Notes: generated by a model from the letters alone, not told the origin. A DNA stretch of 64,000 nucleotides from Pinus tabuliformis (GCA_031772625.1 CM062818.1:1278304277-1278368276), one strand, 5' to 3'. Shown: positions 12,240 through 24,301, counted from the first letter of the stretch. Program-made: numbers and translations.

Positions 12240-12600
12240 CATTAAAAATATGTGAACCGTGGGCCCACGATCCATGTTGGCCGATCGGTTACATGCACTC
12301 TCGTGAGCAGATCGCATCGGTTCTGTGGGTGGAGATCGAAGCTGTCGCGCAGTGCAGGTGGGGCCCGTTAACTTTTTGAAGGGTAGCCAGACAGTTTGCT
12401 CCCTTTATGCCATCCACGTCGTCCTTTCGTTTGCATATAGTCGTTGGCGGATGTCTGACATGGCTTTTGGAAGGTTAACCGGACACTTTGTCCCCCTTTG
12501 GCCATCCACATCGTCCTTGTATTTCCTGAACCCCGACGGTATTGGAAGTCAACCTAGACGTGGGCAGATTTTTTACATCACGTGAACTCACTCTCACCCT
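12240..12600. promoter_or_regulatory. GC-rich promoter-like island with G-box
   Basis: A sharp GC-rich island in AT-rich surroundings. It contains the palindrome TCACGTGA (12578-12585, a G-box/ABRE core). It also contains two diverged copies of a ~90-bp stretch: GGTAGCCAGACAGTTTG... then GCCATCCACGTCGTCC, repeated as GGTTAACCGGACACTTTG... then GCCATCCACATCGTCC. The 86-codon open frame across it has no family resemblance, so I do not call it a gene. It could be a host promoter or a fragment of an unrecognised repeat. Confidence 0.35.
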
Positions 12601-13474
12601 AAAAACAAAAGGAATTGTTTATAGTGTGATTTTTGGAAATTTTGGTGTGTAAATTTTATAGAAAATTTGAGGTGAAATTTTGATTTGTGTTATTTATAAT
12701 AGTTTTTTTTATTTAAATCTAGATTCAGAACCTCAAAAATCTCTAGAGCATTTAGATTGTGCATAAGTTACCAATCAAATTTGTGATTTCAATAAATTCT
12801 TACGGGATTTAGAGAAATTAGAAAAAAAATCCCACTAAAAAAGCTTCCAAAAAAATCACACTAAAAGACAACTCCAAAAAAAAGCTGTCTTTTCGTTTTG
12901 GAAACACTTTTTTTTGAATAAATTGATAGCCGATTTGAAATTATATTTGGAAGTTTAAAAAAGATAATTATTTGTTAAATAGTTGATTTTGATTATCTTC
13001 TTAATATTTTTTTTTTAATTGAGAGGTTTATTTTACAGTCCAGTATAATGTGTAATTCTATTTGTCTCTCATCAAAGTTGAAATTTAATTTATATCTACC
13101 AAAATATTTTTTTTAAATTTAAAAGTAAAAAAAATTAAATAATAATACAAAACATTTAAATAATATCCATTCATAAAAAAATAGACGTAAAGAAATTGAA
13201 ATGATATCTATTAATATAAAAAAATACACATAAAGAAATTAAAATAATATCCACTCATACAAAAATACATGTAAAAAAATTAAATTTCTCCTGACTCATG
13301 TTAAATCAATATTTAATAAATCTATACTGACTTTTTAAAATCCTTTTAACACTTTATATAACACTTGAATTATTACTATTAATTTTTTCCAATATTTCAA
13401 AATTTGCAATAGAATATAAAAATAAACAGAATGATGTTACTTCCCATTTAAATTATAATGTTCTGTTCCCTAGA
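12601..13474. other. AT-rich DNA with a 42-bp tandem repeat
   Basis: AT-rich and non-coding. Near 13160-13290 about three diverged units of ~42 bp recur (anchors ATATCCATTCAT, ATATCTATTAAT and ATATCCACTCAT at 13163, 13204 and 13247). Confidence 0.6.
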
Positions 13475-13570
13475 ACGCTGGAAGAAGAATCGCCGGTTAA
13501 GTAAGAAGCTCCTGCCGCTTTTGAAACGGCAGCAAAAGAAAAGGCTGAAGAGCCATCGGCTAAGCTGTAA
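13475..13570 (+). pseudogene. Possible Ala/Glu/Lys-rich exon remnant
   Basis: In the frame ending TAA at 13568-13570 the sequence encodes acidic, Ala-rich residues (TLEEESPVK, a stop at 13502-13504, then EAPAAFETAAKEKAEEPSAKL). Base composition is clearly less AT-rich than the flanks, and a CCCTAG acceptor-like site precedes it. The bias suggests a former coding exon with a nonsense mutation. The overlapping longer frame from 13458 is basic and uninformative. No family can be named. It may relate to the GC-rich island 0.9 kb upstream, but that is inference. Confidence 0.3.
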
Positions 13571-14142
13571 CACTTCTACTTATTACTATTACTTGCTGGT
13601 TATTTTTATTTACCATGATTTATTGTTAATTACTTTGACTTAGAGGAAACTTACAAGAGCATTTGAAAAGAAAGGTATATTATTATGCGTATATTTTTAT
13701 ATTTTTAAGAAATTTGGGGAAGGGTTTAAATTCTCGGAGAGTAAATAAATGAATCACCTAACTTCTCGATAGTTATGGAAGTTATGGTTCTTCGCTCTCA
13801 TTTCTGGACCTAAGTAAATCTGTCTCTTTGAGAGTTTTTTTTTTTTTTTTTTTTTTCAGCAAAAGAGGAGAAAGGAAGAAAAAAAGATTCGGAAAGGACC
13901 ACACTACCACATCATAAGAAAAGACAAGACCATTACAGAAAGAATAATATTGTGCTATCTGTAACACTTCTCTCTTGTATGTAAAAGTTTGCGCTAAGAA
14001 AAGTTAGGTATAGTGTAACAAGAAAAACAGATACTGTAGGAAATAAATAAAACAATTAATCACTTGGAAAAGTGAGACACCAAGAGAGAAAATCCCATTG
14101 GTGAATGGGAAGGGATAATTCTTTCATGGTAACACTTCTAGA
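13571..14142. other. Non-coding, includes a 22-T run
   Basis: No gene seen. A pure T run occupies 13835-13856 and is followed by purine-rich sequence. Confidence 0.55.
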
Positions 14143-15702
14143 TGTTGGCATTATGACACAGGTTTGGCACTATGACACAGGTGTTGTCGTTGATGGCAAC
14201 TAACTCAGATGACAGATCACAGTTCAGGCTCTCAGAGTAAAAGAAAAAGAGATATATGCAGTTTCTATTTAACCAAGTCGCGTATACACGCGAGATAGCC
14301 TATCAAAAGTCGCGTATGCATATGCACGCACTTTCATGCATCGAAAAGTGCATACATGTGGGAAAACTTATTTTCAGTCCATGGTATTTGGTCCTTGGTA
14401 TTTAGACGTATGGTTTTGGACCATGGTATCTCGTCCGAAGTGTTGAACCCAGGTATTTGGATGCAAATATTGGTTCTAAGTGGTTTTGGACCATGGTATT
14501 GAGTAAGGCCTAAGACTATAAAAAGGGAAGGAGATCATTAGGCAAAGGCATTCACTCAAGCATTGAATATCTTATGAAGAGCAAAATCTAGAATACTGGT
14601 CATTGGGTTATGGTGCATAGCTGGATCTGAACCAAGGAGAAACCAAGGAGAAGGATAAGTTCTATTGATGGGTCAAGATCTTAAGGCTTGAATAGTAGTA
14701 TCTTTGTGTGATTTTGATCTATTATATTTGGCACATGACTTGATCTATAAATCTGATAAACTGGGTATATCTAATGTCTGAATAACTGAAAAGGGTAAAT
14801 TATCTTTTATAGATATGTATGCAGGTTCGACATAGAAAAGGCACGTATACACGCAGGTACGGTTATTCAAAGAGGCATATACGTAGGTTTTCCTTAATAC
14901 AGAAGCGTATGCATGCAGGTTTCACATAATGAAGTAGCGTACGTCTCACAAAATATGTTTTAGCTACTTCTGTTTATTACTGCAGTGTTCTGGGTTTAGG
15001 ATTGGTGTCTGGTTACTATTACTGTTTTCTGGCTATAGCATTCAGAGAAGTGATTGTTTGATTCAGTTTTGTTTGGTGCAAAGGAGATTGGTTGATGTAG
15101 ATACATTTGATGTTTGATTGATGTTATTGATGGATCGAGTCTGAAAATTTGTCAAACGAGGTCCCTAGAAGAAAAGAGAAGGTTGTAGCCTTCTGTAGGT
15201 CAGTACCTATGTACTAGTACATCAGGTAGTACAAGAGCTAAGGGGGTTGTAGCTCCCTTCCAGGAGAAGATGGAGAACGAGAGAAGGTTGTAGCCTTCTG
15301 CAGGTAGAAGCTTGCGTACTCGTATAAGACTGCACCAGTATAGAAATATTGTAAAATGGAGTTTCTTATTAAAAGAAGATAGAGACGAATTGCAGCAGGT
15401 GGTTTTCACCCACATTAGGTTTCCACCTTATATCTTATGTTCATGTGTGTGATGATCTGTACTATTTTATTGCACCTGTTTATTGTTCTTATGGTTAATG
15501 AAGTTCTGATGCACTGATTAAAGATCAACATTTAATTGATTAACTGAATCATAAGTTTATTGATATATGGTAGTTGCTTTAGACACAATTGTGTATATAC
15601 GCTGGTTTCCATAACTAAAGTAGCGTATATGTATCTGAGTATGAAAATGAAAAGTGTTTGATTTGATAATACTGATTCACCCCCCTAGTATTATTTCCAT
15701 CG
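14143..15702 (+). mobile_element. Solo LTR, ~1.56 kb, copia/SIRE-like
   Basis: Begins TGTTGGCATTATGACAC and runs to a CACCCCCCTAGTATTATTTCC-like end. The long length and this end type resemble SIRE/Maximus-class copia LTRs. A TATA box (TATAAAAA, 14517-14524) is in promoter position in the plus orientation. CTAGA at 14138-14142 is repeated exactly at 15703-15707, which fits a 5-bp target duplication if the LTR ends in CG. No primer site or coding region follows, so it is read as a solo LTR left by recombination. The exact 3' end is uncertain by a few bases. Confidence 0.6.
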
Positions 15703-18700
15703 CTAGATTCAATTCTAGATAAGATGGATGTATTGGAGACAAATATCCATTGAGAAAAACATAAAAGATTTGTAGGAGAGAAAGGCAATCTTTTATGAGG
15801 AAAAGCCTTGCAGGAGAGAAAGGCGAGCTTTTCTAAGAAAAGCATAGGCAAATGGATAAAAAAGATCCATAAAAGCAAGACGCCGCTAATGGAAACCATA
15901 TCATGAAAGAGGGTATTAAATACCCATTGCAGAGATCAATAGGAGGCAGTTGATCCATGGCAAGAACCTCGGCTTGGGGGTGAACTAGAAGAATCAGTTC
16001 TAGGTTGGGTGGCGGTGCTTGGTTTTTCGAGTGACATGCTTTCAGATAATCTAGTTTGCATGGGATGTTTGTATGTTGACTGTTACTCTCTATATTGTCA
16101 GTTTTGAAACACATAAGAGAAATTTCTTAGGTTGTTCTTGCATAGAAATTGATTGAATAATGTGCATGTGACTGCTATGCATGAGTAGAATTGTTTATGT
16201 TAGCTATGGGCATGAGATGATTATATATAAGCACATGTGACAACCATTGCATATACATTCAATCCCATTTAAGATTAGTAAAGAAACCTAATATGTGGAT
16301 CTTATGCAGTATTGGTGTTATCCCGTCTTTTGTTTAGAATAGTGAATAATCATGCTTAAGGAAGCTACGTAAATTGGGTAACTATGGTTAAGGATTAAAA
16401 CTATATAAACTATGGTTAAGGTTATATATGCTATGCATTATGCATCCAATGTTGTTCTTTTAACTAATTGTGCATGTTACATAATATACACATGTTAATA
16501 CTTCATGCAACTGCGGCTGTGGGACTATGATTGCGTTATGGGCAATACTAGCTTTGGTATATTTATGTTGAAGTTTTCATCTATGCTGACATTGAGGTAG
16601 AAAATGAAGTGAGTCTTTATCTTGTCCTGTTGAATGCCCGTGGTTAATCGTACCTCCAGATTATAATATGTGTGTAAGGGTTGAATTGGAAGCGTGTATT
16701 AAGGTTCTATTGAACATAAGAGTTCACATCATAAATCCAGTAAAGCCTCAAAGGGGTTGTAGTAGCAATTCCCAAGGGGTATGGCTCATTTCTTTGATGT
16801 TGTCAAAAATTGCATCGTATAAATGTAGTGCATAATAAAGAATTGTTCATGTAATTTTTGAGACGACTAATTGAATCTAACTTTAACCGAAGAAACTTTA
16901 AAAAGAAAGGGAGCCTAGTAGGTAATTTTCAACTAGGCTCAGGGAGTATGTGACACTATCTATGGGGATAAGTCTGAAATGCCTTAAGTTGGATCTTTGG
17001 GGAAGGTCTGGATACCTGGAGTTGGACCCAAAGAGGTCTCAGTCACATCACTATTTTGGAAGTCCAGTGGCTCGGGGGGGAGAAACGGACATAATTGTGG
17101 GTCTCATTGGAAGGGAGGAGGGCACTTCTCTAGAAGAGTTCCTAGACTACTTAAATCTCGTTGAGATAAGTATACATAACTCTGTTAAAAATATGATGCA
17201 ATTGGATTGTGTTAGAAGTGTTTGATTTTAAATATTGTTGATACTTGTTTCTTTAAAAGAATTGAACTATTAAATTGTTGGTTCAAGGCTAAAGTAATTT
17301 TTAATGGAAATATTTGTAAGCAAAAATAGAGTTACAAGTCTGTAGGAAAGGACCGAAATTAAAACCCTTCTATAGGGAAAACAAACAATATATGTAGATA
17401 AACATGTATAGACTAGTCGACAATATTGTGTTATGCTAAAAACAGAACAATACAACATGAATTATATAAGAAACAATGGCACATGGGTTAAAGGTTAGTT
17501 TAACCCTCAAGCAGAACCTGGGGGTTAGAACAGTCCACTCCCTGATGTTCTATATAAAAACTCGGTGGGTTGAGAAGGAACCCAAGAGGGCTTCAACTCC
17601 TTTTGACCCAAGGTTACATGGTGATAGGAAAAACTCACTATTATGTAAGCAATCACATAGTAGTTTTAAAGAGTGAAACAATAATAGACTACCAACATAA
17701 CCATTTGAATTAATAGTATGAAAACTAATGCTACCAAAAATTGTGATAGACTACAACATTGCGAACAAATACGACTACACAAGTACCAGAAAAAAATAGA
17801 ACTAGGTCTTTTTGAAGGATAACTCAAAGGAAACCATAGAATTGAAGCAATTAAAGAACCCATATTACATTTCCAACTATACAATGGAAGACTGTGTATA
17901 ATTCAAAAACTATATGTATATAAATTGGCAGTCAATATGTACAAAGAAGAGAACAGGATATGGTATCGGTCATGAAGGAAAATTAAATAACATTGAAATA
18001 ATTCTCCACATTTATCATACTTAAAGTGGGAAGTTTTGGCAACACCCAACAATGTTCTTCCAATATTTAAACAAATGTTTATTTCCTCCAGGAGTACCTC
18101 AGTAAGTGTTGGCAACAAAAAATACATAATCCATTATTGGGTAAGAAACCCTTCCTCTAAATTAACCCTAACATAAATGTTAACAGAGAAGAGCATAGTT
18201 GCTTCATTAGTAGGACACACCTTGAAGTTGGACCATGTAAGGGTTAAGGTACCTTGGAATAAAGAAGTAGTTGGTTATCATTGATATAGTTAGACACAAC
18301 TTTTGGAAATGAGTATGTAAACACAGAGTGAAGAGCCATACCTATAGCTAAATGTAAGAAGGTTAAAGGGGAATTTTAAATAAAAGAAATAAAAAATGTG
18401 TTACTCGTGGGGGATGGGGAGGGTATCCACAAGTAAAACCTACCAACACCCTATGAAAGTGAACGACAGTTCGTTACTTGTGAGGAGAACTTGCCAAACA
18501 GTGTGGAAATCCAAACCCTTGATTACCTGCACATTGATGAAAGCGCACCAACTCTGGGAGTGAGTAATTGTCGGAATAATTCTTGCAAAGAACTAATGAA
18601 TGAAAAGTTGAAATTACCAAGAGGTACAATAGAGAAACTAAACAATAAAACTGTAATTTAGTACCAACAACACTTAGAGACAAGGGAATCAATCAAAGAA

Positions 18701-18713
18701 ACTGTTGTGTTAC
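15703..18713. other. 3 kb without a recognised gene
   Basis: Mixed-composition sequence. Small direct repeats occur near 15753-15840 (GGAGAGAAAGGC twice). Open frames at 16950-17225 (+), 17666-17884 (-) and 17903-18127 (-) show no family resemblance or codon regularity I can use. A possible internal exon lies near 18531-18588 (-) with acceptor- and donor-like ends, downstream of the candidate first exon at 18714-18767. Parts may be leader or LTR of unrecognised elements. Confidence 0.4.
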
Positions 18714-18767
18714 CTGTACAGACTCAATCGTCTTCTGAAGCGAGGTCACACCTGAAGGAAGCACCAT
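18714..18767 (-). CDS. Possible first coding exon, unidentified gene
   Basis: On the minus strand a good start context (ACCATGG at 18767) opens an 18-codon frame encoding MVLPSGVTSLQKTIESVQ. It stops exactly at a donor (CAG followed by GTAACA, 18713 and below). The frame is open upstream into a GC-richer leader. I cannot name a family. A compatible second exon may lie near 18531-18588, but no continuing gene is traceable, so this could be a gene fragment or chance. Confidence 0.25.
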
Positions 18768-19322
18768 GGTTGGCAAGCGACCGCTGGAGGTAGGAGGAGA
18801 AAATGAGGTTATCGACAAGGGTTTAAGGGAGGGGTAATACCCTAGAAGCAACCCTCAATTAATCAAAGTCCTTGATCTGGCAAGGAAACAATCAGAGTCA
18901 TAGAATCTACATAGCAATCCCAACCATTGAATCTCCCACTTGCACAGATATCCATGTGGCATGGGACAGTTCTGTTCCATAGAAACTTCAAGTTAAATTT
19001 CCCTTCCAATGACTTAGGATAGGAAGGGGGTAGCTATGGTTATTTCATTTAAACTTGAGGTTGGTCTTTTAACTTAGGAGTATAAAAATCACAACATCAC
19101 ATAATGCCAAGCAAGATAATGTTAGTGGAAAGACAATTTTCAATGCACGTTGGTGTAATATAGATTTATACACATGCAATGTACAGTTGTAATGTAGTTA
19201 TATTTTTTTCTTCTCCAATGTAGGAATTATGTTGATAGTGCAGTGACAATAATTAAAAAAAAATTACTGTGAATATACATTGCTAGTTTAAGTATGAAAT
19301 TAAGTGTTTTGCATGCTACAAT
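18768..19322. other. Leader/LTR region of the split gypsy element
   Basis: The sequence just before the primer site at 19323 ends GCATGCTACA (19311-19320), fitting the 3' end of a 5' LTR. No second LTR copy is found, so the left LTR boundary is unknown. Confidence 0.4.
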
Positions 19323-19334
19323 TGGTATTAGAGC
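19323..19334 (+). other. Primer-binding site, tRNA-iMet type
   Basis: TGGTATTAGAGC differs from the iMet PBS by one C-to-T change. It lies three bases after an ACA-terminated LTR-like end and ahead of a decayed gag. Confidence 0.75.
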
Positions 19335-19389
19335 CTAGGTTACAAGTTAAGTTCTACTTGGGCAAGAAAGGAATAACAAAATGTTTATG

Positions 19390-20993
19390 ATTCACAGAAG
19401 AAGCAAAGAATGATAAGACGAGGAGCAGGAGCCAACCCATCTGGAAGACCAACGGTTGGAGTTGGGTCGAGACCCCATACAGAGGCCAACCCAGAAATGT
19501 AGATCCAGGTGGGTAAAAAAATCATAACAAAAATGCATTAATGGTGGAAACAGTCCAGAAGTTACGAGCATAACTGGCCAATTTGAGAGCAGATAGTGAG
19601 AGGTTGAGGTTGGAGAAATAAAGGGTCATGAAAATCTTGTAATATAGAGAAAATGAGAGGAATCTTTATCCTAGCCCAGAAAATGAAAATAGAGCAGAGG
19701 TGGATCAACAATGGGTAGGACATCCCAAAGTAAAGTGAAACCAAATAAATAATGAAGAGGAATATGAAAATGTGTCAGTTGGTAAAACTAAAAAACAGAA
19801 AGCTGAATTATAAGGGGAGTTTAAGAAAATTAAACTCCCAACATTCAATGGAGTGGTAGAAGAAGCTATCGAAACTTTGTTGATTAACATGAATAAATAT
19901 TTTCAAATCTATGAATATGATGATAGTCTCAAAGCTCAATTGGAAATATGTCAATTACAGAATAAATCCACCTTATGGTGGGAAGAGATAAAAACATTTC
20001 GAGAGATTGATGAATGAGAAGTAATGTGGGATAGTTTCCACAAACATTTCAAGGATAAGTAATTGACATAATGCTTCTATGATGAAAAAGCAAAGGAATT
20101 CCATGACTTCAAATTAGGCCAGTACACCACAAATGAGTTTATAACCAAGTTCACCTCTTTATTGAGGTATGTTCCTTATATTCGGGAATAAAAGGATAAA
20201 TTACAACATTTTATCAGTAGTTTACCATCTTTCATGAAGGAGAGATTGGAAGTTGACAACCTGAGAACGATGGATGAGGCTACTCAAAAGACCCAAATGT
20301 GCTATCAGTAGATGAAGTAGAAGGAAGAAAATAATAGAGGGTGGCTAAACAAAATAACACAGAAGGGTTTTCAAAGTATTAAGGGTACTAAAGCTGTTGG
20401 GAGAAAGAATCCACACAGGAGACAATTTAATGGATCTTCAGGGAAAGATCAAGAAAAAATAAGGGCTTTGAATGAAACCATGCAAACAAATCCATGAGAT
20501 AAGACGGACCCAAATTAGTTACAAAAACCTCCTTTACAATGTTGAGGTTGTGGGGAACTTCATTAGTATAAAAGCTTCCCTCACCGTGTTAGGACGGAGC
20601 CAACTGCGAACATTCAGGAAGCTTCTATAGTTAGAGAAGTGGTGAGGAATATTCTATGAATCAATGCGGCAGTAGAAGATCACCATGACGAATATCAACC
20701 AACCATGGTGGAAATTGAAGGTAAATTAATTGATTGCCACGTTTCTATTTTAATAGACCCCTATGAAAGTTTAAGTTGTATTAATCCAAAAATAATTGAA
20801 TCATGTCAATTGAAAAGTTTTAAGAACTGAACAATTCCTGGTTGGTACAATTGGCCACCAAGCAAAGTGAAGGGTGGCTACCAAGGTGGAACAATGTATT
20901 GTAGAATTAGGTGGCCAATAGATTAAGGTAACTCTAAACTTGATGCCACTAGGGTCGTATGATGTGTTGGTTGGCATGGACTGGTTGGATAAG
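19390..20993 (+). pseudogene. Ty3/gypsy gag-protease remnant, part 1
   Basis: Plus-strand translation gives a gypsy gag (KLPTFNG near 19830, then STLWWEEIKTF near 19970), a degraded CxxC zinc knuckle near 20540-20570, and a protease domain. The DSG active-site region near 20750 is degraded, and the domain ends in the conserved YDVLVGMDWLD at 20960-20990. Many in-frame stops are present. The frame is cut at 20993 by the CACTA element and resumes in the same frame after 28397. Confidence 0.85.
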
Positions 20994-21018
20994 CACTAGT
21001 ACAAAATGACTAATTAGT
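20994..21018 (+). repeat. CACTA left terminal inverted repeat
   Basis: Starts CACTAGTACAAAATGAC. Pairs with 28370-28394 in inverse orientation at 22 of 25 bases. Confidence 0.93.
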
Positions 21019-21076
21019 TATTAAAAAGACAACTAAAATTTGAATATAAATGACCATTTTTTAGTCACTGACCAAT

Positions 21077-21346
21077 AGTAGCTAATTTACAGTATCTTAT
21101 AACGCGACCAACTTTTAGTCATTTTTAGCTTAGTCATTAATTGGTTTCCCCAATTCTACCATCTAATAGTATATTTAGTCATAAATTTGGTGATTTTTTT
21201 TATTGGTTTAGTCATTAATTATCGTGATTAATGACCAAATATATAACAAAATATATTACTTAAGAATCCTTGAGAAAACCAAATAATGACGAAAGAAATA
21301 TGACCAAAACGTTGGTCATGTTATAAGATACTGTAAATTAGCTACT
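21077..21346. repeat. Subterminal 27-bp perfect inverted repeat
   Basis: The arm at 21077-21103 (AGTAGCTAATTTACAG...) is the exact reverse complement of 21320-21346. Flanks are dense with GACCAA/TTGGTC and TTAGTCAT motifs. A diverged third copy of the right arm occurs near 21425-21450. This is typical of transposase-binding subterminal DNA, although binding itself is inference. Confidence 0.85.
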
Positions 21347-21499
21347 AATAGTCGTACATATGCAAATTTTAGTCATCATTTAAAACCAATTAATGACCAA
21401 AGAAATATGAATAAATTTTGGTCGTGTTATAAGATGTTGTAAATTAACTACTAATAGTCGTATATATGCAAAATTTAATCATCATTTAATAATAATAAA

Positions 21500-22597
21500 A
21501 TTATCATTTGCAGTAGCCATTTATCATTTTTTGTTATTTTTCATATTCATTATATAAACAACTGATTTACTAGTTTCTATTTATTTCATTTAATTTCATT
21601 CATAATCATTATAAATGACTAATTTAGTCGGATATTCATTTTATTCGTGTTCATCATTAATTAATATAAACTACTAATTTAGTAGTTTTAGATTGATTTT
21701 TTTTGTTCATTATTAATTACCATAAATTAACAAGTATGATTTTGTGACTAACTTTTAAGAAAATGTCATATAATGTGCATGTTTATCTAATATGATAAAG
21801 CAAATTTACATATGTTAATTACAAGACTAAATAATATCAACTACAAATAAAAATAATTTCAATCATATAAATTTTATTATATAAAATATCAATTATTACA
21901 ATATGAGTTTCCAACTTAATATGGGTTGGACTACAATTTACACATGAAATATTGTTCCATCATTTCAAAACATTATCATTGTGTTGCCAAAGAATTTCAA
22001 GTGAATTCACCAACTTTGAAGGCTTGACCATCAGTGTCTATGAGTGTGTCTTATGTAAAATATTGGCTCTAAGGGTATCACAAGACAAATTATCTTGTAT
22101 CTCTCATTTTGCATTTGTCACTCTAGTGTTATTTTTCTCCTCTTTCTTCAATTGTTGCTTCTTACCATCAATATTGAGTTCCTCTCCTGAAAATGAAAGA
22201 AGATACAATGTAGCGTATAAGACATGAAAGACAATGAATACCTGAATATAAAATAAAGTAGACTATAAAATAAAATAGACTATAAAATCTTTAAATGACA
22301 TATACCTCAACAAAGAAAATAAAATGTCACCATAGAAAATGGAATTGGAGGGGGATTCATCATGCATGCTAGAATTTTTTGTGTGTGCACACATCATATT
22401 GCTCACTTCTAATTGTTTAAAAAACAAATAGTATGCACAATGACATGTAGTAACATGTGGGTGTCTATTTGACTCAATGATATGTTTGATTTTCTAACCC
22501 ATTCCAATCCTACCACAATGAAATTAAGAGAGACAAAGACAGAAGAAGAACTATCAATAAATGAAATCAGAGACTTTAGAATGCAACTCAATTGTAC
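21500..22597. other. CACTA interior, non-coding or unidentified
   Basis: AT-rich DNA continues to about 21950. 22186-22598 lies downstream of the SufB fragment on its strand and probably includes captured intron, because the SufB exon ends at a GT donor at 22597. No SufB exon is found beyond it. Confidence 0.5.
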
Positions 22598-23717
22598 CTG
22601 AATGTAACAATAAGTATTTGTAGCTTCCTGGTCATCGATGAGAATTAAATCACATTGTGAAAAATTCCTTGCATTATGATAATTTGGTTTCACTTGCACT
22701 AATCCTCTGTAGTAGTCCCTTCACTTGCCTATATATATAATTTTATAAACAATCCTACTCCTACAATTCTTCCCCATATGGATCATCTTTGTCCCCCCTA
22801 TTGATAGTTATTCTTCAAGGAAATGAAATAGAACTCTCCAATTGCATCATTTCCTTTCAAAACAATGCTTGAGTATTTGCAGGTGATTGTTGAACCACTC
22901 TCTACTCAGGTCCATGAAATCCTTTATTTGTCTCCATCGCAGAAACCTCTTTTCGTAATAAAATTATAAATCCCACATTTGTATTCCTCGCCCTAACATG
23001 CCAACTCTTTACAGTGGAATACTTTATCATTGCTCCCTCGATGCAATAGAGATCCACTGTTGTGGCATGGAGACGATTGGTGTTATAAAATGGCATAGTT
23101 CATCCTTCAATATATGTCACAGAACTTCTCTCACCTCACATAACTCCTCTAATCTACAAAATAAGATTCTTCTCAAAATTCTTGGTCTCCGTCTCATTCA
23201 TTCTGAAATAAGTGGATAGTCCATGGGTGACAACGTGTGCTTGGACATTTAATAGAAGGAGCTATCACTAAAAAAATAAAAATACAATGCAACATAGTAG
23301 TTATCAGCAGGAGAAACAACCTTGGCAAGCTACTTCCTAACTAGATAAAGATACTCATGAATTACCTCTTTTAACAAACAAAAGATAACCTCAACTACCT
23401 ATAGAGTCTACCTATGCATGGTAGAAATCAAAACATTGCCGAAAACAACATTTACAACAACATTGGTCAATCTCTTCTTCTATTCAAGGGCATGCCCAAC
23501 TTTTCAAAAGTATCAAGGAGGTTAGGGTCCACCTCATCGAGGATCCTCTTCTTCTTATACTATCTTTGTTTGGGTTCAGAATATTACCAAAGGTCTTCGA
23601 AATTGATGGGTGGGTAAAAGTTATCAGACCACTTAGTTCATCCGTTTTTAATCATTTTTTGTAATAATTGAATATAAATTGCAAAAGTCGTTCAGGTTCC
23701 TTCTTTTTAGCTGAAAT
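22598..23717 (-). pseudogene. SUFB: SufB (Fe-S cluster assembly scaffold) fragment, captured
   Basis: SufB is the scaffold of the plastid SUF Fe-S assembly complex (SufBCD). Reading the minus strand down from 23717 through frame changes and stops recovers a colinear SufB core. In order: [98 protein letters not shown] residues, TKMIHMGKN, YRGLVQVK and NARNFSQCD, ending TYCYIQ at a GT donor (22598/22597). It represents one long exon without introns. It lacks the N-terminus, transit peptide and C-terminal exon, and contains many stops and several frameshifts. It lies wholly inside the CACTA element, so it is a captured and decayed host fragment. Family identity is very secure from the ordered motif matches. 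Confidence 0.93.
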
Positions 23718-24078
23718 TAAACTAAGCTTTGGAGAGTTGTAAGGTTTAATGGATCTAAGTATATTCTATTTAAAATATAGTAACATGGTTTAAAATTGTA
23801 GGTATTGAGATCAAAATCTAAGGATGAAACAAAAAAGATTTTATGTTCATGATTACAAGAAATTTTAATCTCATGTAACAATGTTTGAGGAAGTTCTAGC
23901 ATTTCCATCCTAAAAAAATTTCTTGCATCACTTAGCCCTTTTAATTCGAGCATGGTACAGTCCATTACACAAACAATCAACCACTAAAAAAAAGGTGAAA
24001 AGAAAATATAAAATTTCATGCATTCTGACCCTAGAAAAGTTAGGGAGGAGTGAACTAATCTGTACAATAAGGACATGC
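23718..24078. other. CACTA interior between captured fragments
   Basis: Upstream of the SufB exon on its strand, a polypyrimidine stretch with TTTCAG just before the coding match suggests captured intron. The minus-strand frame at 23717-23980 shows no recognisable domain. Confidence 0.4.
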
Positions 24079-24301
24079 AAGATGCTTACTTGTCCATTGT
24101 CTTTCGATGAATTGTTAGCCGCAATCAAGATTTGCATTATCATAATCATTAAACCCTTTGTACAGTAAGGACACGCAAAATGTTTACTTGCATTGTCTAT
24201 CATAATCATTAAACCCTTTCTACAATAAGGACATGCAAAATGATTACTTGTGCATTGTCTTTTGATGAATTGCTGGCTGGAATCAAGATCTGCATTATCA
24301 T
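24079..24301 (-). repeat. Tandem copies of a MAPKKK exon and its flanks
   Basis: A unit of roughly 85-165 bp recurs, each with AAGGACATGCAA-like and ATCATAATCATTAAACCC sequence. Two copies contain a 42-bp exon: 24090-24131 encodes ILIAANNSSKDNGQ and 24248-24289 encodes ILIPASNSSKDNAQ. A middle copy lacks the exon. Both exon copies end at a GT donor; only the second keeps the AG acceptor. The peptide fits the QVLIA.N.ASKEK.Q exon of ANP/NPK1-type MAPKKKs. Confidence 0.7.

Noticed and set aside
12325..12585. 86-codon frame across the GC-rich island
   Set aside because: No family resemblance. The internal DNA duplication does not preserve a repeated protein pattern.
14143..16140. A full SIRE-type copia element after the long LTR
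   Set aside because: No primer site, gag or second LTR follows 15702, so only a solo LTR is supported.
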